64,000 nt of DNA from the NCBI GenBank assembly GCA_015066865.1, contig SVNQ01000007.1, forward strand, positions 1 through 64,000. Reading direction: 5' to 3'. Below are positions 21,907 through 31,378 of this stretch, piece after piece. How positions within the stretch are numbered: position 1 is the first letter of the stretch; each line of letters opens with the position of its first letter. The notes beneath the pieces are model-generated. The model was not told where the DNA came from, did not search any database, and saw nothing but the letters and a program-made list of their open reading frames with translations. The translations under genes were made by a program, and so were the position numbers. The stretch is from Ruminococcus sp. Its GTDB lineage: Bacteria > Bacillota > Clostridia > Oscillospirales > Ruminococcaceae.

Positions 21907-24828
21907 TTATTTGACTGTGATCGTTGCCGTCACAGTACGGAACCGCTTCGCCAGCTCCTCATCCGGATTCATGCTGATGATGGGCGTTCCGTCCCCTGCA
22001 AAAATCACTCTCTTGATGCGTGCATGGCGGCAGGGATCGTACAGCGGATCGCTTGCATAGCTTCCGCATCCCTTCGATGAATGCGACAGCGGTCGTGCAT
22101 GGTACACGATCAGCACATTGCCGTTTTCATCGGTGACAAAGCTGTTATGACCGGGACCGGATTCTCCGTAGAGATTGCCGGTAGAAAGCACGGGCGTGGT
22201 GATTTTCGTCCAGCTCTTGACATCCATCAGATTTGCATCCACATCTGCCTCAAGCCGTCCAACACAGTATTCCGAACCCGTACCGGATGCGGAGAAGAAT
22301 ACATACACCTTGGAATCGGTTTTCAAAACCGCTGCACCCTCATTCACCCTGTGGTTGACAAGCTCCCAGCCGTATTCGGGTTTTGTCAGCAGAATGGGCG
22401 CTGTAAGCATTTTGTAAGGTTCATCCGGATTGATCTCCGCCATAAAAAGCGAGGAATCTCCCTTGATCTCCGCCCAGATGACATAGTGCTTTCCATTATG
22501 TTCAAAGTATGTCATATCCAGCGAGAACGACCTAAAGGAACTCGTATCGCCGTTTGCCGCCTGCACCTGACCGCATTCCGTCCAGTTTCCGGTAAACGGA
22601 TCACCATCGCATTTGAGGACATACGGACGGATCGCCCAGATGTCGCTGCTGCTGCCTGCGGCAAAGAACATGTACCAAACACCCTTGATGCAGTGCATTT
22701 CCGGTGCCCAGATGTGCTTTGCCATAATGCCGCTGCCGTGTGCTTTCCAGATGGTCTTTTCTTCCGCAACCGCAAGCCCCGCAACGGTCTGGCTGCGGCG
22801 CAGGATGATCCTGTCATAGCCCTTGTTGACATCGCCATAGGCTGGGTAGGATGCGGTGAAATAGTAGTACCCATCATCCCCCTTGACCACATGGGGATCG
22901 GCACGTTCGAGAATGAACGGATTTTCATAAGGATTCGCTTCCACCGTACCTGTTACGGTATATTTTCCGGGCTTCGCTGTATCCACAGCGGCAAGCTGTG
23001 CGGCATTCCACGTCACGGGGAAATCCGCTGTTCCGCCGTTGCTGTATTCCGCTGTAACGGTATCGGGAAGCGTCACCGATTCGCCCTGATCGAGCAGTAC
23101 ACGCACATCCTCCACGCCCGTATTTCTCGGAGAGATCGTAGCGGACGGGAATGCACTGACAAGTGCGTCATACTGGTCATCCGTAATCGGAATGACATAA
23201 CCATGACGGGGTGTAAAATCGAAGCTGTAGCTATTTCTGTCAAGTGTTTTGAAATTCTCAAGGTCGGAGGTCTGCTGCATAATGTAGTAGCCGTTGCCGT
23301 AAGCGTCGGACATCATCACCCATTCATCCGTACCGATGAGATTGTAGATATTCGGGCCTTCCACGCCAATATCACCCTCGGATACCTTCTTGATGTCGGT
23401 GTACGGACCGTTCGCATGGTCGGCAATTCCCAGACGGATGCCCTTGGTGGTTTCATCCTTGTAGTACATATAGTACTTGCCCTTCTGGTAGATGATGTCG
23501 GAGTCGATCGCATCATGACCATCGGCAGGTGCAAACAGCAGCTGCGGCTCGGTATCGAGCTTCTTCAGATCCTTACTGTAGGCGTAATACATGATCGTGC
23601 GGCTGTCCCTTCCGGGAACACGAGCTGCAAAATAGATCATGTAGGATTCCTTTTCGGGATCGTAGATCGCCTGCGGCGCCCACGCTCTGTCAGCACCCTG
23701 CATCATAGGCGATGCATTGGCAATTTCGATGAGGGATTCATCGAACCAATGCACAAGGTCGGTGGACTTTGCGCTGATAATATTGCGGTTGCTGCTCCAG
23801 CCGAGGGAGGATTTCATATCCGTCGCAAGCAGATAGTACAGACCATCCTCACCCTTGAAGATATACGGGTCACGGATGCACTCTGTACCTACGCTGGATT
23901 TCCACACTTCCTTGCCGTTATTGAGTGCCTTGAAGTGGTAGCCGTCAAGGCTCACCGCATAGGACATGCGCTCCTGATCGGGATTATTGCCGAGGAAGTA
24001 GGTAAAGAGGTATGCCGCATAGTCCTTTTTATAAGGAATGGACGTGTAAGTTTCGTACTGTCCCATTTCCGTTCCCAACAGGAAATCCGTAATCCTGCGG
24101 ACGTCCTGATATGTATTGGCGTCATCGCCGTTCATATCGGCAACCGCACCGGAAACCTTATCAAAGCCGGCTGCCATTGCCTTTTTCATCATTGCTGCAT
24201 CGAAGGCATTCACAACACCATCGTCATTGAGATCGCCGCGCAGCAGCGTGTATTCGTTGTCCACGGGACGGATGTAGAATTTCTGTCCCTCGCCCCCCCA
24301 GTAGTCCCACTGGTTGATATTTGCGCCGTTTTCGTGGCTGATGTCGTACACATCCAGTGCCGCCTTGCCCGAACATTCCGCCGTAATGTAGTAGGCATCA
24401 TCCGTGCGGTGCAGGATGAAATGCTGCGAGGGCAGATCCTCGTATTCCGAAAGATAAATATTGTTTCCGTTCGTGCTGTCGCCGTTTGCAACGGTCAGCG
24501 AAAGCTTTGGATCCTGTGCGGAAACGATCTTGCACGCACCGTTTCCGATCTCCGTAATGATCCACTGCTGGGAAGCGTCGCCCAGCTTCTCCCACTGGTG
24601 AACGTTACCGTCCGCTGCGGCGGTAACGAATTTTCCGCTCAGACGCACCATCAGCGTGTAGGCCGCCCCGCTGATGACATCGCCCTTGGTATCAGCGAAC
24701 TCCCAGCTGTACGGATTTTCTACGAGTTTCGCTTCCGTCGGAATTTCCAATTTCAGCGGCATCAGCGAAAACAACATTGCCGCTGCCGCAGCTGCCGCAC
24801 CGATTCGCTTTTTGTAACTCAACTTCAC
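21907..24828 (-). CDS. Double GH43 enzyme with ricin-type lectin and internal dockerin
   Basis: The 973-aa protein has these parts: signal peptide (1-33); ricin B/CBM13-like lectin (about 40-192, with 'SGKFVTAAADG' and QW repeats); a complete type I dockerin inside the chain (about 195-255, 'RGDLNDDGVVNAFDAAMMKK' and 'ADMNGDDANTYQDVRRITDF'); GH43 domain A (about 260-560, 'RDPYIF', 'WAPQAIYD'); a short Ig-like linker; and GH43 domain B (about 640-973, 'RADPHVVKGDDGYYYF', 'WAPEMH', 'NEGAAV'). GH43 enzymes remove arabinose, xylose or galactose. With the GH30 neighbour, arabinogalactan side chains are the likely target. The internal dockerin is unusual. GGAGTG precedes the ATG. Confidence 0.85.
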   Translation of the reverse strand: MKLSYKKRIGAAAAAAAMLFSLMPLKLEIPTEAKLVENPYSWEFADTKGDVISGAAYTLMVRLSGKFVTAAADGNVHQWEKLGDASQQWIITEIGNGACKIVSAQDPKLSLTVANGDSTNGNNIYLSEYEDLPSQHFILHRTDDAYYITAECSGKAALDVYDISHENGANINQWDYWGGEGQKFYIRPVDNEYTLLRGDLNDDGVVNAFDAAMMKKAMAAGFDKVSGAVADMNGDDANTYQDVRRITDFLLGTEMGQYETYTSIPYKKDYAAYLFTYFLGNNPDQERMSYAVSLDGYHFKALNNGKEVWKSSVGTECIRDPYIFKGEDGLYYLLATDMKSSLGWSSNRNIISAKSTDLVHWFDESLIEIANASPMMQGADRAWAPQAIYDPEKESYMIYFAARVPGRDSRTIMYYAYSKDLKKLDTEPQLLFAPADGHDAIDSDIIYQKGKYYMYYKDETTKGIRLGIADHANGPYTDIKKVSEGDIGVEGPNIYNLIGTDEWVMMSDAYGNGYYIMQQTSDLENFKTLDRNSYSFDFTPRHGYVIPITDDQYDALVSAFPSATISPRNTGVEDVRVLLDQGESVTLPDTVTAEYSNGGTADFPVTWNAAQLAAVDTAKPGKYTVTGTVEANPYENPFILERADPHVVKGDDGYYYFTASYPAYGDVNKGYDRIILRRSQTVAGLAVAEEKTIWKAHGSGIMAKHIWAPEMHCIKGVWYMFFAAGSSSDIWAIRPYVLKCDGDPFTGNWTECGQVQAANGDTSSFRSFSLDMTYFEHNGKHYVIWAEIKGDSSLFMAEINPDEPYKMLTAPILLTKPEYGWELVNHRVNEGAAVLKTDSKVYVFFSASGTGSEYCVGRLEADVDANLMDVKSWTKITTPVLSTGNLYGESGPGHNSFVTDENGNVLIVYHARPLSHSSKGCGSYASDPLYDPCRHARIKRVIFAGDGTPIISMNPDEELAKRFRTVTATITVK

Positions 24829-24976
24829 TCCTCCATTCCAAAGTCCATTCCAAAAGTACTCCCCAAAAGAAAACGCCTTTTGTTAATTATAACACATAAG
24901 TTCATCGCTCGTCAATAGAATCGTACCGTTTTTTTCATAATTTTTTACAGAAAATAAGATATTTAAGTAAAAAAAT

Positions 24977-25007
24977 CACCTGAGAAGAAATACAATCTTC
25001 TCAGGTG
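24977..25007 (-). terminator. Intrinsic terminator of the DUF4272 gene
   Basis: The stem CACCTGAGAAG/CTTCTCAGGTG is followed on the minus strand by ATTTTTTTACT. Confidence 0.85.
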
Positions 25008-25041
25008 CGTTTGTAAAAAATGCATCGACCACGTTTTTCAT

Positions 25042-25707
25042 TCACGTATCAAGCGAAATATCATGCCAGTTCTCCTGATCGGAGATCAGCCATTCCAGCC
25101 CCCTGCGGCGTTCAAACACGATTTCCTCGTTCAGATTGCCGATGGGCAGGTCGGGGTTCACCCATTTTTTCTCAACGGTTGCCCAGTGATAGCGATAGTA
25201 CAGATCAAGCATATCCAGAATTTCTTCAATGTCACGCATTTGGCACTTGGAGAGAAATGCCTCAAATCCGCTGCATTCCGCAACAAGACGGATCGCCCGC
25301 TGGCAGTCACAGATTTTACCTGCATCTTCCATATCGGTATCCGCAATCAGCCCCAAAGCCCACACAAGCGACCAGTAGCACTCGTATTCCCAGACCACAT
25401 CCGCAGCGTCCTGATTCGAGAATGTTCCGTTTACGAGATTGCGTTCCTTGGTGTTCAGACAGTCCATCACGCCGTATTTCTTCATCAGATCAATGAAGAA
25501 TTTCACATGCCCGTAGTTCTGGTTTGAAATATCCAGAGCGACCTGCGTGGAAAGTAGTGCGGCAATTGCACGTCTGCATACGGTTTCCGTATCCTTGAGC
25601 GTCACCTCGCTGCGTGGCGGCAACATCGGCAGCCATGCATTAATGGCAATGCCCTTTGCCTGAATGATCTGTTCCGAGAGCACCTTTCGTTCTTCCGGTG
25701 TTTTCAT
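25042..25707 (-). CDS. DUF4272 family protein
   Basis: The 221-aa soluble protein matches my memory of DUF4272: 'LPPRSEVTLKDTETVCRRAIAAL' near the start, 'CYWSLVWALGL' in the middle and 'LDLYYRYHW' plus 'ERRRGLEWL' near the end. The biochemical role is unknown. GGAGG precedes the ATG at 25707. It begins 13 bp after the citrate synthase stop codon, so it is probably co-transcribed with that gene, and a terminator follows at 25007. Confidence 0.8.
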   Translation of the reverse strand: MKTPEERKVLSEQIIQAKGIAINAWLPMLPPRSEVTLKDTETVCRRAIAALLSTQVALDISNQNYGHVKFFIDLMKKYGVMDCLNTKERNLVNGTFSNQDAADVVWEYECYWSLVWALGLIADTDMEDAGKICDCQRAIRLVAECSGFEAFLSKCQMRDIEEILDMLDLYYRYHWATVEKKWVNPDLPIGNLNEEIVFERRRGLEWLISDQENWHDISLDT

Positions 25708-25720
25708 GGAATTTCCTCCG

Positions 25721-27085
25721 TTATCTCTCGCTCAGTGCCTTATAAATTCTCTCATCCTCAATCGCCTTATAAGCCGGACGGATGATTTTATTGGAATTGA
25801 TCAGCTCCTCAATGCGGTGTGCAGACCAGCCGGAAATTCTTGCAATGGCAAAAATCGGGGTGTACAGCTCCGGCGGCAGCTCCAGCATTCTGTAAACAAA
25901 GCCGCTGTAGAAGTCCACATTTGCGCAAACGCCCTTGTAAATGCGGCGTTCCTCGCCGATGACCTGTGCTGCCAGACGCTCCACACGATCATACAGTGCA
26001 AATTCCTTCTCCCTGCCCTTTTCAACAGAAAGCTTCTGTACAAAGCCCTTGAACACCTTCGCTCTGGGGTCGGAAATGGAATACACCGCATGCCCCATAC
26101 CGTAGATCAGACCTGCATGGTCGAAAGCTTCCTTATGCAGGAGCTTGCGCAGGTAGCCCTTCAGCTCCTCCTCGTCCTCCCAATCCTTGACATTTGCCAT
26201 CAGATCGTCGAACATCTGCACCACCTTGATATTGGCACCGCCGTGCTTGGGACCCTTGAGAGAACCAAGTGCTGCGGCAATTGCAGAATATGTATCCGTA
26301 CCGGAGGAAGAAACCACATGCACGGTGAAGGTGGAGTTATTGCCGCCGCCATGCTCCGCATGAAGCACGAGCGCAAGGTCAAGCAGCTTTGCCTCCAACG
26401 GTGTGAACTTGCTGTCGGGGCGGAGCATATGCAGGATATTTTCCGCAAGGGACAGATTCGGGTTGGGCTGGTGGATGATCAGATCCTCACCCGCCTTGAA
26501 ATTATACGCCTGATAGCCATAAACGGAAATCAGCGGAAACAGGCTGATGAGCGACAGACACTGGCGCAGGACATTCGGAATGGAGATGTCATTTGCCAGA
26601 TTATCGTAGGAATACAGCGTCAGCACGCATTTTGCAAGGGTATTCATCATATTGTCACTGGGCGCTTTCATGATGACATCACGGGTGAACACTGCCGGCA
26701 GGAATCGCAGTTCTGCCATGAGCTTGGTAAATTCCGCAAGCTGCTCCTTTGTGGGGAGCTGTCCGAACAGCAGAAGGTAGGTGGTTTCCTCAAAACCGAG
26801 GCGATCGTCCTTGACAAAGCCGGCAACGAGATCCTCCACATCGTAGCCACGGTAATAGAGCTTGCCCTCGCAGGGAACGCTCTCGCCGTCCACGGTCTTG
26901 GACGCCACGACATTGCCGATGTGCGTCAGACCTGCAAGCACGCCCTTTCCGTTGAGGTCACGCAGACCGCGCTTAACATCATATTTTGTATAAAGTTCAG
27001 GGTTGATGGGGAACTCCTCACGGCAGCGTGCTGCGAGGTCATCAATCAGCGGACAGGCAGCCTGCGAATAATCATAACGAGCCAT
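25721..27085 (-). CDS. Citrate synthase
   Basis: The 454-aa enzyme condenses acetyl-CoA with oxaloacetate to citrate. Catalytic residues sit in 'LVLHAEHGGGNNSTF' (first His), 'GPKHGGANIKV' (second His) and 'NVDFYSGFVYR' (Asp). The N-terminus is longer than in short bacterial enzymes and includes 'LTHIGNVVASK' and 'LYYRGYDVEDLV'. A 2-methylcitrate synthase role cannot be excluded by sequence alone. The ATG at 27085 is preferred over an upstream in-frame start at 27139, based on AAAGGAC and the family N-terminus. The promoter at 27278-27306 gives a leader of about 185 nt. Confidence 0.9.
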   Translation of the reverse strand: MARYDYSQAACPLIDDLAARCREEFPINPELYTKYDVKRGLRDLNGKGVLAGLTHIGNVVASKTVDGESVPCEGKLYYRGYDVEDLVAGFVKDDRLGFEETTYLLLFGQLPTKEQLAEFTKLMAELRFLPAVFTRDVIMKAPSDNMMNTLAKCVLTLYSYDNLANDISIPNVLRQCLSLISLFPLISVYGYQAYNFKAGEDLIIHQPNPNLSLAENILHMLRPDSKFTPLEAKLLDLALVLHAEHGGGNNSTFTVHVVSSSGTDTYSAIAAALGSLKGPKHGGANIKVVQMFDDLMANVKDWEDEEELKGYLRKLLHKEAFDHAGLIYGMGHAVYSISDPRAKVFKGFVQKLSVEKGREKEFALYDRVERLAAQVIGEERRIYKGVCANVDFYSGFVYRMLELPPELYTPIFAIARISGWSAHRIEELINSNKIIRPAYKAIEDERIYKALSER

Positions 27086-27277
27086 ATCATAAGTCCTTTC
27101 ATTGGTGAGATACATCTGTATCAGGGCTTGTTTGCGCATTGCGCAGCGGTATGGGCAGCCCTCATGGACTGCAGGGTTTCAAAAACATCCCGCAACGGGC
27201 TGTATTACTGCAGTAAAACGGAAAAGCGTTGCTGCAAAAAAGAAAACCCATCAAAGGATGTAAGGTATATTTACTAT

Positions 27278-27306
27278 ATTATAGCATAATTCTCCGATAA
27301 AGTCAA
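27278..27306 (-). promoter_or_regulatory. Promoter of the citrate synthase gene
   Basis: On the minus strand: TTGACT, 17-base spacer, TATAAT. The leader to the start codon is long (about 185 nt); no known riboswitch or T-box pattern was seen in it. Confidence 0.8.
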
Positions 27307-27350
27307 CAAAAAAGCAAAAAATATTTTTTGAAATTTATCTATATTTCCCC

Positions 27351-27379
27351 TTTACAAACCAAATAAAGTATGATATAAT
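27351..27379 (+). promoter_or_regulatory. Promoter of tRNA-Pro
   Basis: TTTACA, 17-base spacer, TATAAT, 14 bases before the mature tRNA 5' end. Confidence 0.8.
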
Positions 27380-27393
27380 ATATAAGGTTATTA

Positions 27394-27470
27394 CGAGGTG
27401 TGGCTCAGTTTGGTAGAGCACTACGTTCGGGACGTAGGGGCCGCAGGTTCAAATCCTGTCACCTCGACCA
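27394..27470 (+). tRNA. tRNA-Pro (anticodon CGG)
   Basis: This is a 77-nt cloverleaf with acceptor CGAGGTG/CACCTCG, D-arm GGCTCAGTTTGGTAGAGC, anticodon stem CTACG/CGTAG around loop TTCGGGA (anticodon CGG), T-arm GCAGGTTCAAATCCTGT and a genome-encoded CCA. It reads CCG codons. A single-gene unit with its own promoter and terminator. Confidence 0.95.
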
Positions 27471-27473
27471 TCT

Positions 27474-27515
27474 AAAAAGCCTGTATTTCGTAAAAAAACG
27501 GAATACAGGCTTTTT
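27474..27515 (+). terminator. Terminator of tRNA-Pro
   Basis: The stem AAAAAGCCTGTATTtCG/CGGAATACAGGCTTTTT with a poly-A loop is followed by TTTTTG. Confidence 0.85.
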
Positions 27516-27628
27516 GTGCTGCATCATATGTAATCAACGTCAGCGTGCAGAAGATACCGAACAATGCTTTTAAGTATTTTCCGGATGTGACAGATTTTAA
27601 TTTATCATTATGATTATGGAGGTACGGT

Positions 27629-28333
27629 TTGAAAGTACATTTTGGAAAATACAAATATCTGTGGATAGGCGGCATCATGGGAATTGCCCAGCAGCTTCTC
27701 GGACGATTGGACTATTATTTATATAAAGGACATGATATTTTTAGTTTTTCCGCTGTGATGGGCGGTTTATCGCTGTATGCATTCATAATTCTGTTTGTGA
27801 TAAAAAGAGAAGTACCGGAAGAACAAAATTTCAAGGATCTTTTCCTTTTCTTCTTAGGGTTGGATTTCTTCTATTATCTATATGTTTTTGCTGGTGAACT
27901 TGTATTGTATTTGACCATTGATACCCGTTCGCATGAAACGCTCTATTATTTCCAGCACTCAACCGGTGAAATTGTTGATTTTATCAAATGGACTTCCATT
28001 GGTACAGCGGCAGGAATATGGGCATATTTTGCCGCCAAAGCCAGAAACAGGAATCAAAAAGTACTCCATTATCTGATGATAGCACCTTTGTTCGCAGTGA
28101 TTGTGTTGGAACTTGTATCTTTCTTAATTGGAATGTATCACTACATAATTCAGGAATACAATCGTGTACATGGCATTATGAATACTCCGGGTTTTTCTTA
28201 TGGATGTCCAATTTCGGAAGTGCTTACCACTTTGATTTTGCTCGCCATGAGTGTCCATCTGTATTTTTTCAAGAAAACTCCCTCCCGCAAGAAAGCTGAT
28301 AGCACTGAACCGAATTCGGATGAATGTCATTGA
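27629..28333 (+). CDS. Hypothetical membrane protein (234 aa)
   Basis: The protein has about six hydrophobic segments (near 12-24, 41-58, 66-92, 119-136, 148-170, 198-216) and a charged C-terminal tail with many Lys and Asp. No family was recognised. TTG at 27629 is used as start because GGAGG lies 6 bases upstream and no in-frame ATG is better placed. Single gene followed by its own terminator at 28344. Composition is more AT-rich than the genes downstream. Confidence 0.65.
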   Translation: MKVHFGKYKYLWIGGIMGIAQQLLGRLDYYLYKGHDIFSFSAVMGGLSLYAFIILFVIKREVPEEQNFKDLFLFFLGLDFFYYLYVFAGELVLYLTIDTRSHETLYYFQHSTGEIVDFIKWTSIGTAAGIWAYFAAKARNRNQKVLHYLMIAPLFAVIVLELVSFLIGMYHYIIQEYNRVHGIMNTPGFSYGCPISEVLTTLILLAMSVHLYFFKKTPSRKKADSTEPNSDECH

Positions 28334-28343
28334 TTATCCACGC

Positions 28344-28375
28344 AAAAACCTCTGTGACCAATCACAGAGGTTTTT
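28344..28375 (+). terminator. Intrinsic terminator
   Basis: The stem AAAAACCTCTGTGA/TCACAGAGGTTTTT lies 10 bp after the membrane-protein stop codon. Confidence 0.9.
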
Positions 28376-28677
28376 CGGGATATGACCCAAACGGCATTGC
28401 ATACGCATATCACAAACTCTGCAAAGCTCACAGATTTCAAATGATTTTGCGATCCATTAGCTGCATCTGTTGTTCGGCAGCGTCTGTGCCGTTAGACGCA
28501 TTTGAAAGCTTCTGAGTGATCGGGAGCTTTTCTTTTCGCGATATGGTTTCCCAACCGCATGATGCTTGCTTCGCAGAGCATCATTGCTATTGAGAGTTTC
28601 GAAATTGGAAAGCCCGTCATATTTCCGCATCCACCCACATACACTGAATCAGTACTACTGATTCGGAGGTTGATGCT
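28376..28677 (+). other. Long leader region upstream of the P-type ATPase
   Basis: No gene is seen. A perfect hairpin ATGATGCT/AGCATCAT is at 28559-28584, and a CAGTACTACTG near-palindrome lies just before the ribosome site. No match to the yybP-ykoY or Mg2+ riboswitch cores was found by eye. Confidence 0.5.
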
Positions 28678-31320
28678 ATGAACGGACTGACGGAAACGCA
28701 GGCTGAGGAAAAGCTGGCGGAATATGGAGAAAACGTCCTTGCACAAACAAAGCCGCCGGGACCCCTGCGGATTTTTTTCGGGCAGTTCAAGGACGCCATG
28801 GTGCTGATCCTGCTGGCGGCAACGGGAATTTCCGCCCTGCTCGGTGAGTGGACGGACGCTGTTACAATTATTGTGATCGTCCTGCTCAATGCCATTCTCG
28901 GATTTGTGCAGGAATACAAAACCGAAAAAACCCTCGAAGCCCTGCGGAATATGACTGCACCGACTGCACGGGTGTACCGTGACGGCAGACTGCAGGAGAT
29001 CCCTGCAAGCCGCCTTGTTCCCGGCGACTGTATTGCCATTGAAGCCGGCGACTGCGTGCCTGCGGACTGTCTGCTGACCACGGCAAACCGCATTTATGCG
29101 AATGAATCCGTCCTTACGGGCGAGGCAGAGCCGGTTCCCAAACAGAGCGGCAGCATGCGCCTTGATCTTACGGGGATGCACCGCCCCTACCTTCTCTATG
29201 CCGGTACGGCGGTAACGAGGGGAAGCGGCACGGCAACTGTCACCGCAACCGGAAAATCCACGCAGATGGGACAGATCTCCGGTATGCTCTCGGATATTGA
29301 GCGCACGGAAACGCCGCTGCAAAAGCGGCTTGGAGAGCTTGGCAAGGTGCTTGCGCTCATCTGCATCGGTGTATGCGTGGCAGTTTTTGCGGCAGGCGTA
29401 CTTCGAGGCGAACCGATTTTTGACATGCTGATGACGGGTATTTCCATTGCCATTGCCGCCATTCCGGAGGGACTTCCGGCGACGGTCACCATTGCCCTTG
29501 CCCTTGCCGTGAGCCGCATGATGAAGCATAAGGCACTCGTCAATCGGCTGCACAGCGTGGAAACGCTGGGCTGCACTTCCGTCATCTGTTCGGACAAAAC
29601 AGGAACGATCACTGAAAACCGCATGACGGTGACAACAATCTGCACGGCGGAGAAGGATTTTTCCGTAACGGGAAGCGCCATGCGGCGTGATGGTGCGATT
29701 CTTGAAAGCGGCATGCACGTTAATCCCAAGAGTGTGAAGCCGCTGGAGCAGCTCCTGCAATGTGCGGTGCTTTGCAACAACGGTGAAATATCTTCGGATG
29801 AGCCGACCGATACCCGTAATCGGGGAACACTGGCGGGTGCGGGAAGCTGGACTGCAGTCGGTGATCCGACGGAAACGGCATTGCTTGCAGCCGCCGCAAA
29901 GGGCGGAATTTCGGACAAAACGCTTTCGGGATTCCGCAGAATCGCCGAAGAACCGTTTGACAGCGATACGAGATGCATGACAGTTGTCGTGAGAAACGGC
30001 GGCGAGCAGATCGGCTATGCAAAGGGTGCAGCGGATGTGATGCTGCGAAAGTGCGGCTTTGTACTGATGGAGCACGGCGTGGTTCCGCTTACACCGGCGC
30101 TGCAGAAGAAGATTCTTGCACAGACGGAGGTGCTTTCCGATCAGGCGCTGCGTGTGCTTGCATTTGCAGAAAAACACAGCGTAAAGGGGCTTTCCGACTG
30201 TGAAAGCGGTATGGTATTCCTCGGAATTACGGGCATGCTCGATCCTCCCAGAGCGGAGGCGAAGGACGCCATCCGCACCTGTGCGGCGGCATCCGTGCGC
30301 ACGGTCATGATCACGGGTGACCATAAAAAAACCGCTGCTGCCATTGCAAAGCAGGCGGGACTCCTGCGAGGCGGCGAGGTAGTGACGGGTGATGAGCTTG
30401 ATTTGATGAGCGATGCGGAGCTTGACCGCAGACTGCCAAAAATCAGTGTATTTGCAAGGGTGAATCCCTCCCACAAGCTGCGGCTTGTACGCGCCTTCAA
30501 GCGCAGCGGCAACATCGTTACGATGACGGGCGACGGTGTAAACGACGCACCTGCCATCAAGGAAGCGGACGTGGGCGTTGCCATGGGAGAAAGCGGTACG
30601 GACGTGGCGAAGCAGGCTGCCGATGTAATTCTGATGGATGACAATCTGGCGACGCTTGTAAAAGCGGTGGAGCAGGGAAGATGCATTTATGCGAACATCC
30701 GCAAATTTGTGCGGTATCTGCTTTCCTGCAACATCGGCGAGGTTATTACGATGTTCCTCGGCATTCTTATGGGAATGCCCGTGGTGCTTCTGCCCGTGCA
30801 GCTCCTGCTTGTCAATCTGGCAACGGACGGTCTGCCGGCAATTGCGCTGGGACTGGAACCGCCCGATGCAGACGCCATGAAGCGTCCGCCCCGCAAGCCC
30901 GACGAAAGTTTTTTCGCAGATGGGCTTTTGGGGAAAATCGTATGGCGCGGCATCCTGATCGGACTTTGCACGCTTGCCTCCTTCAGTACGGCAATGCGCT
31001 TCGGGGCAGACCTTCCGGAAGCGAGAACGGCAGCACTTCTGACGCTTGTTGCCTCACAGCTGATACATGTATTTGAATGCAAATCCGAACACGGAACGAT
31101 TTTCAGCGTGCGCTATTTTTCCAACTGGAAGCTCATCGGAGCAGTGCTGATCTCCGCAGCGCTCATGGCGGCAACCGTCTGGCTGCCGCAGGCACAGGTG
31201 ATTTTCGGAACAGCGCCGCTGTTTGGCAATGTCCTCTGGCAGGCGTTGGCATTCTCCTTCGCTGTGCCGGTGATTTCCTCCATAATCGGGACGGTAACCG
31301 CATCGAACCGCAGGAAATGA
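28678..31320 (+). CDS. Calcium-type P-type ATPase (PMCA/SERCA-like)
   Basis: The 880-aa pump has the actuator motif VLTGEAEPVPK, the ion-binding helix motif AAIPEGLPATVTIALALAV (PEGLP, typical of Ca2+ pumps), the phosphorylation site CSDKTGTITENRM and the hinge MTGDGVNDAPAIKEADVGVAMG. The N-terminal cation-ATPase domain (LTETQAEEKLAEYGENVL) and the C-terminal six-helix region are present, so the gene is full length. It probably exports Ca2+ (or Mn2+) at the cost of ATP. The start follows GGAGG at 28665. Single gene with a long leader. Confidence 0.9.
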   Translation: MNGLTETQAEEKLAEYGENVLAQTKPPGPLRIFFGQFKDAMVLILLAATGISALLGEWTDAVTIIVIVLLNAILGFVQEYKTEKTLEALRNMTAPTARVYRDGRLQEIPASRLVPGDCIAIEAGDCVPADCLLTTANRIYANESVLTGEAEPVPKQSGSMRLDLTGMHRPYLLYAGTAVTRGSGTATVTATGKSTQMGQISGMLSDIERTETPLQKRLGELGKVLALICIGVCVAVFAAGVLRGEPIFDMLMTGISIAIAAIPEGLPATVTIALALAVSRMMKHKALVNRLHSVETLGCTSVICSDKTGTITENRMTVTTICTAEKDFSVTGSAMRRDGAILESGMHVNPKSVKPLEQLLQCAVLCNNGEISSDEPTDTRNRGTLAGAGSWTAVGDPTETALLAAAAKGGISDKTLSGFRRIAEEPFDSDTRCMTVVVRNGGEQIGYAKGAADVMLRKCGFVLMEHGVVPLTPALQKKILAQTEVLSDQALRVLAFAEKHSVKGLSDCESGMVFLGITGMLDPPRAEAKDAIRTCAAASVRTVMITGDHKKTAAAIAKQAGLLRGGEVVTGDELDLMSDAELDRRLPKISVFARVNPSHKLRLVRAFKRSGNIVTMTGDGVNDAPAIKEADVGVAMGESGTDVAKQAADVILMDDNLATLVKAVEQGRCIYANIRKFVRYLLSCNIGEVITMFLGILMGMPVVLLPVQLLLVNLATDGLPAIALGLEPPDADAMKRPPRKPDESFFADGLLGKIVWRGILIGLCTLASFSTAMRFGADLPEARTAALLTLVASQLIHVFECKSEHGTIFSVRYFSNWKLIGAVLISAALMAATVWLPQAQVIFGTAPLFGNVLWQALAFSFAVPVISSIIGTVTASNRRK

Positions 31321-31336
31321 TCCATAGAAACATAAA

Positions 31337-31364
31337 AACGCCCCGTTTTATAAAAACGGGGCGT
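31337..31364. terminator. Bidirectional terminator
   Basis: The stem AACGCCCCGTTTT/AAAACGGGGCGTT separates the P-ATPase gene (+) from rpsR (-). Confidence 0.85.
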
Positions 31365-31378
31365 TCATCATGCTATTC

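Noticed and set aside
22081..24918. 945-residue plus-strand open frame
   Set aside because: Antisense to the double GH43 gene, with no family motif and no ribosome site.
25664..27289. 541-residue plus-strand open frame
   Set aside because: Antisense to citrate synthase, which has all its catalytic motifs.
28492..30474. 660-residue minus-strand open frame
   Set aside because: Antisense to the P-type ATPase; Arg/His/Cys-rich composition is typical of a shadow frame.
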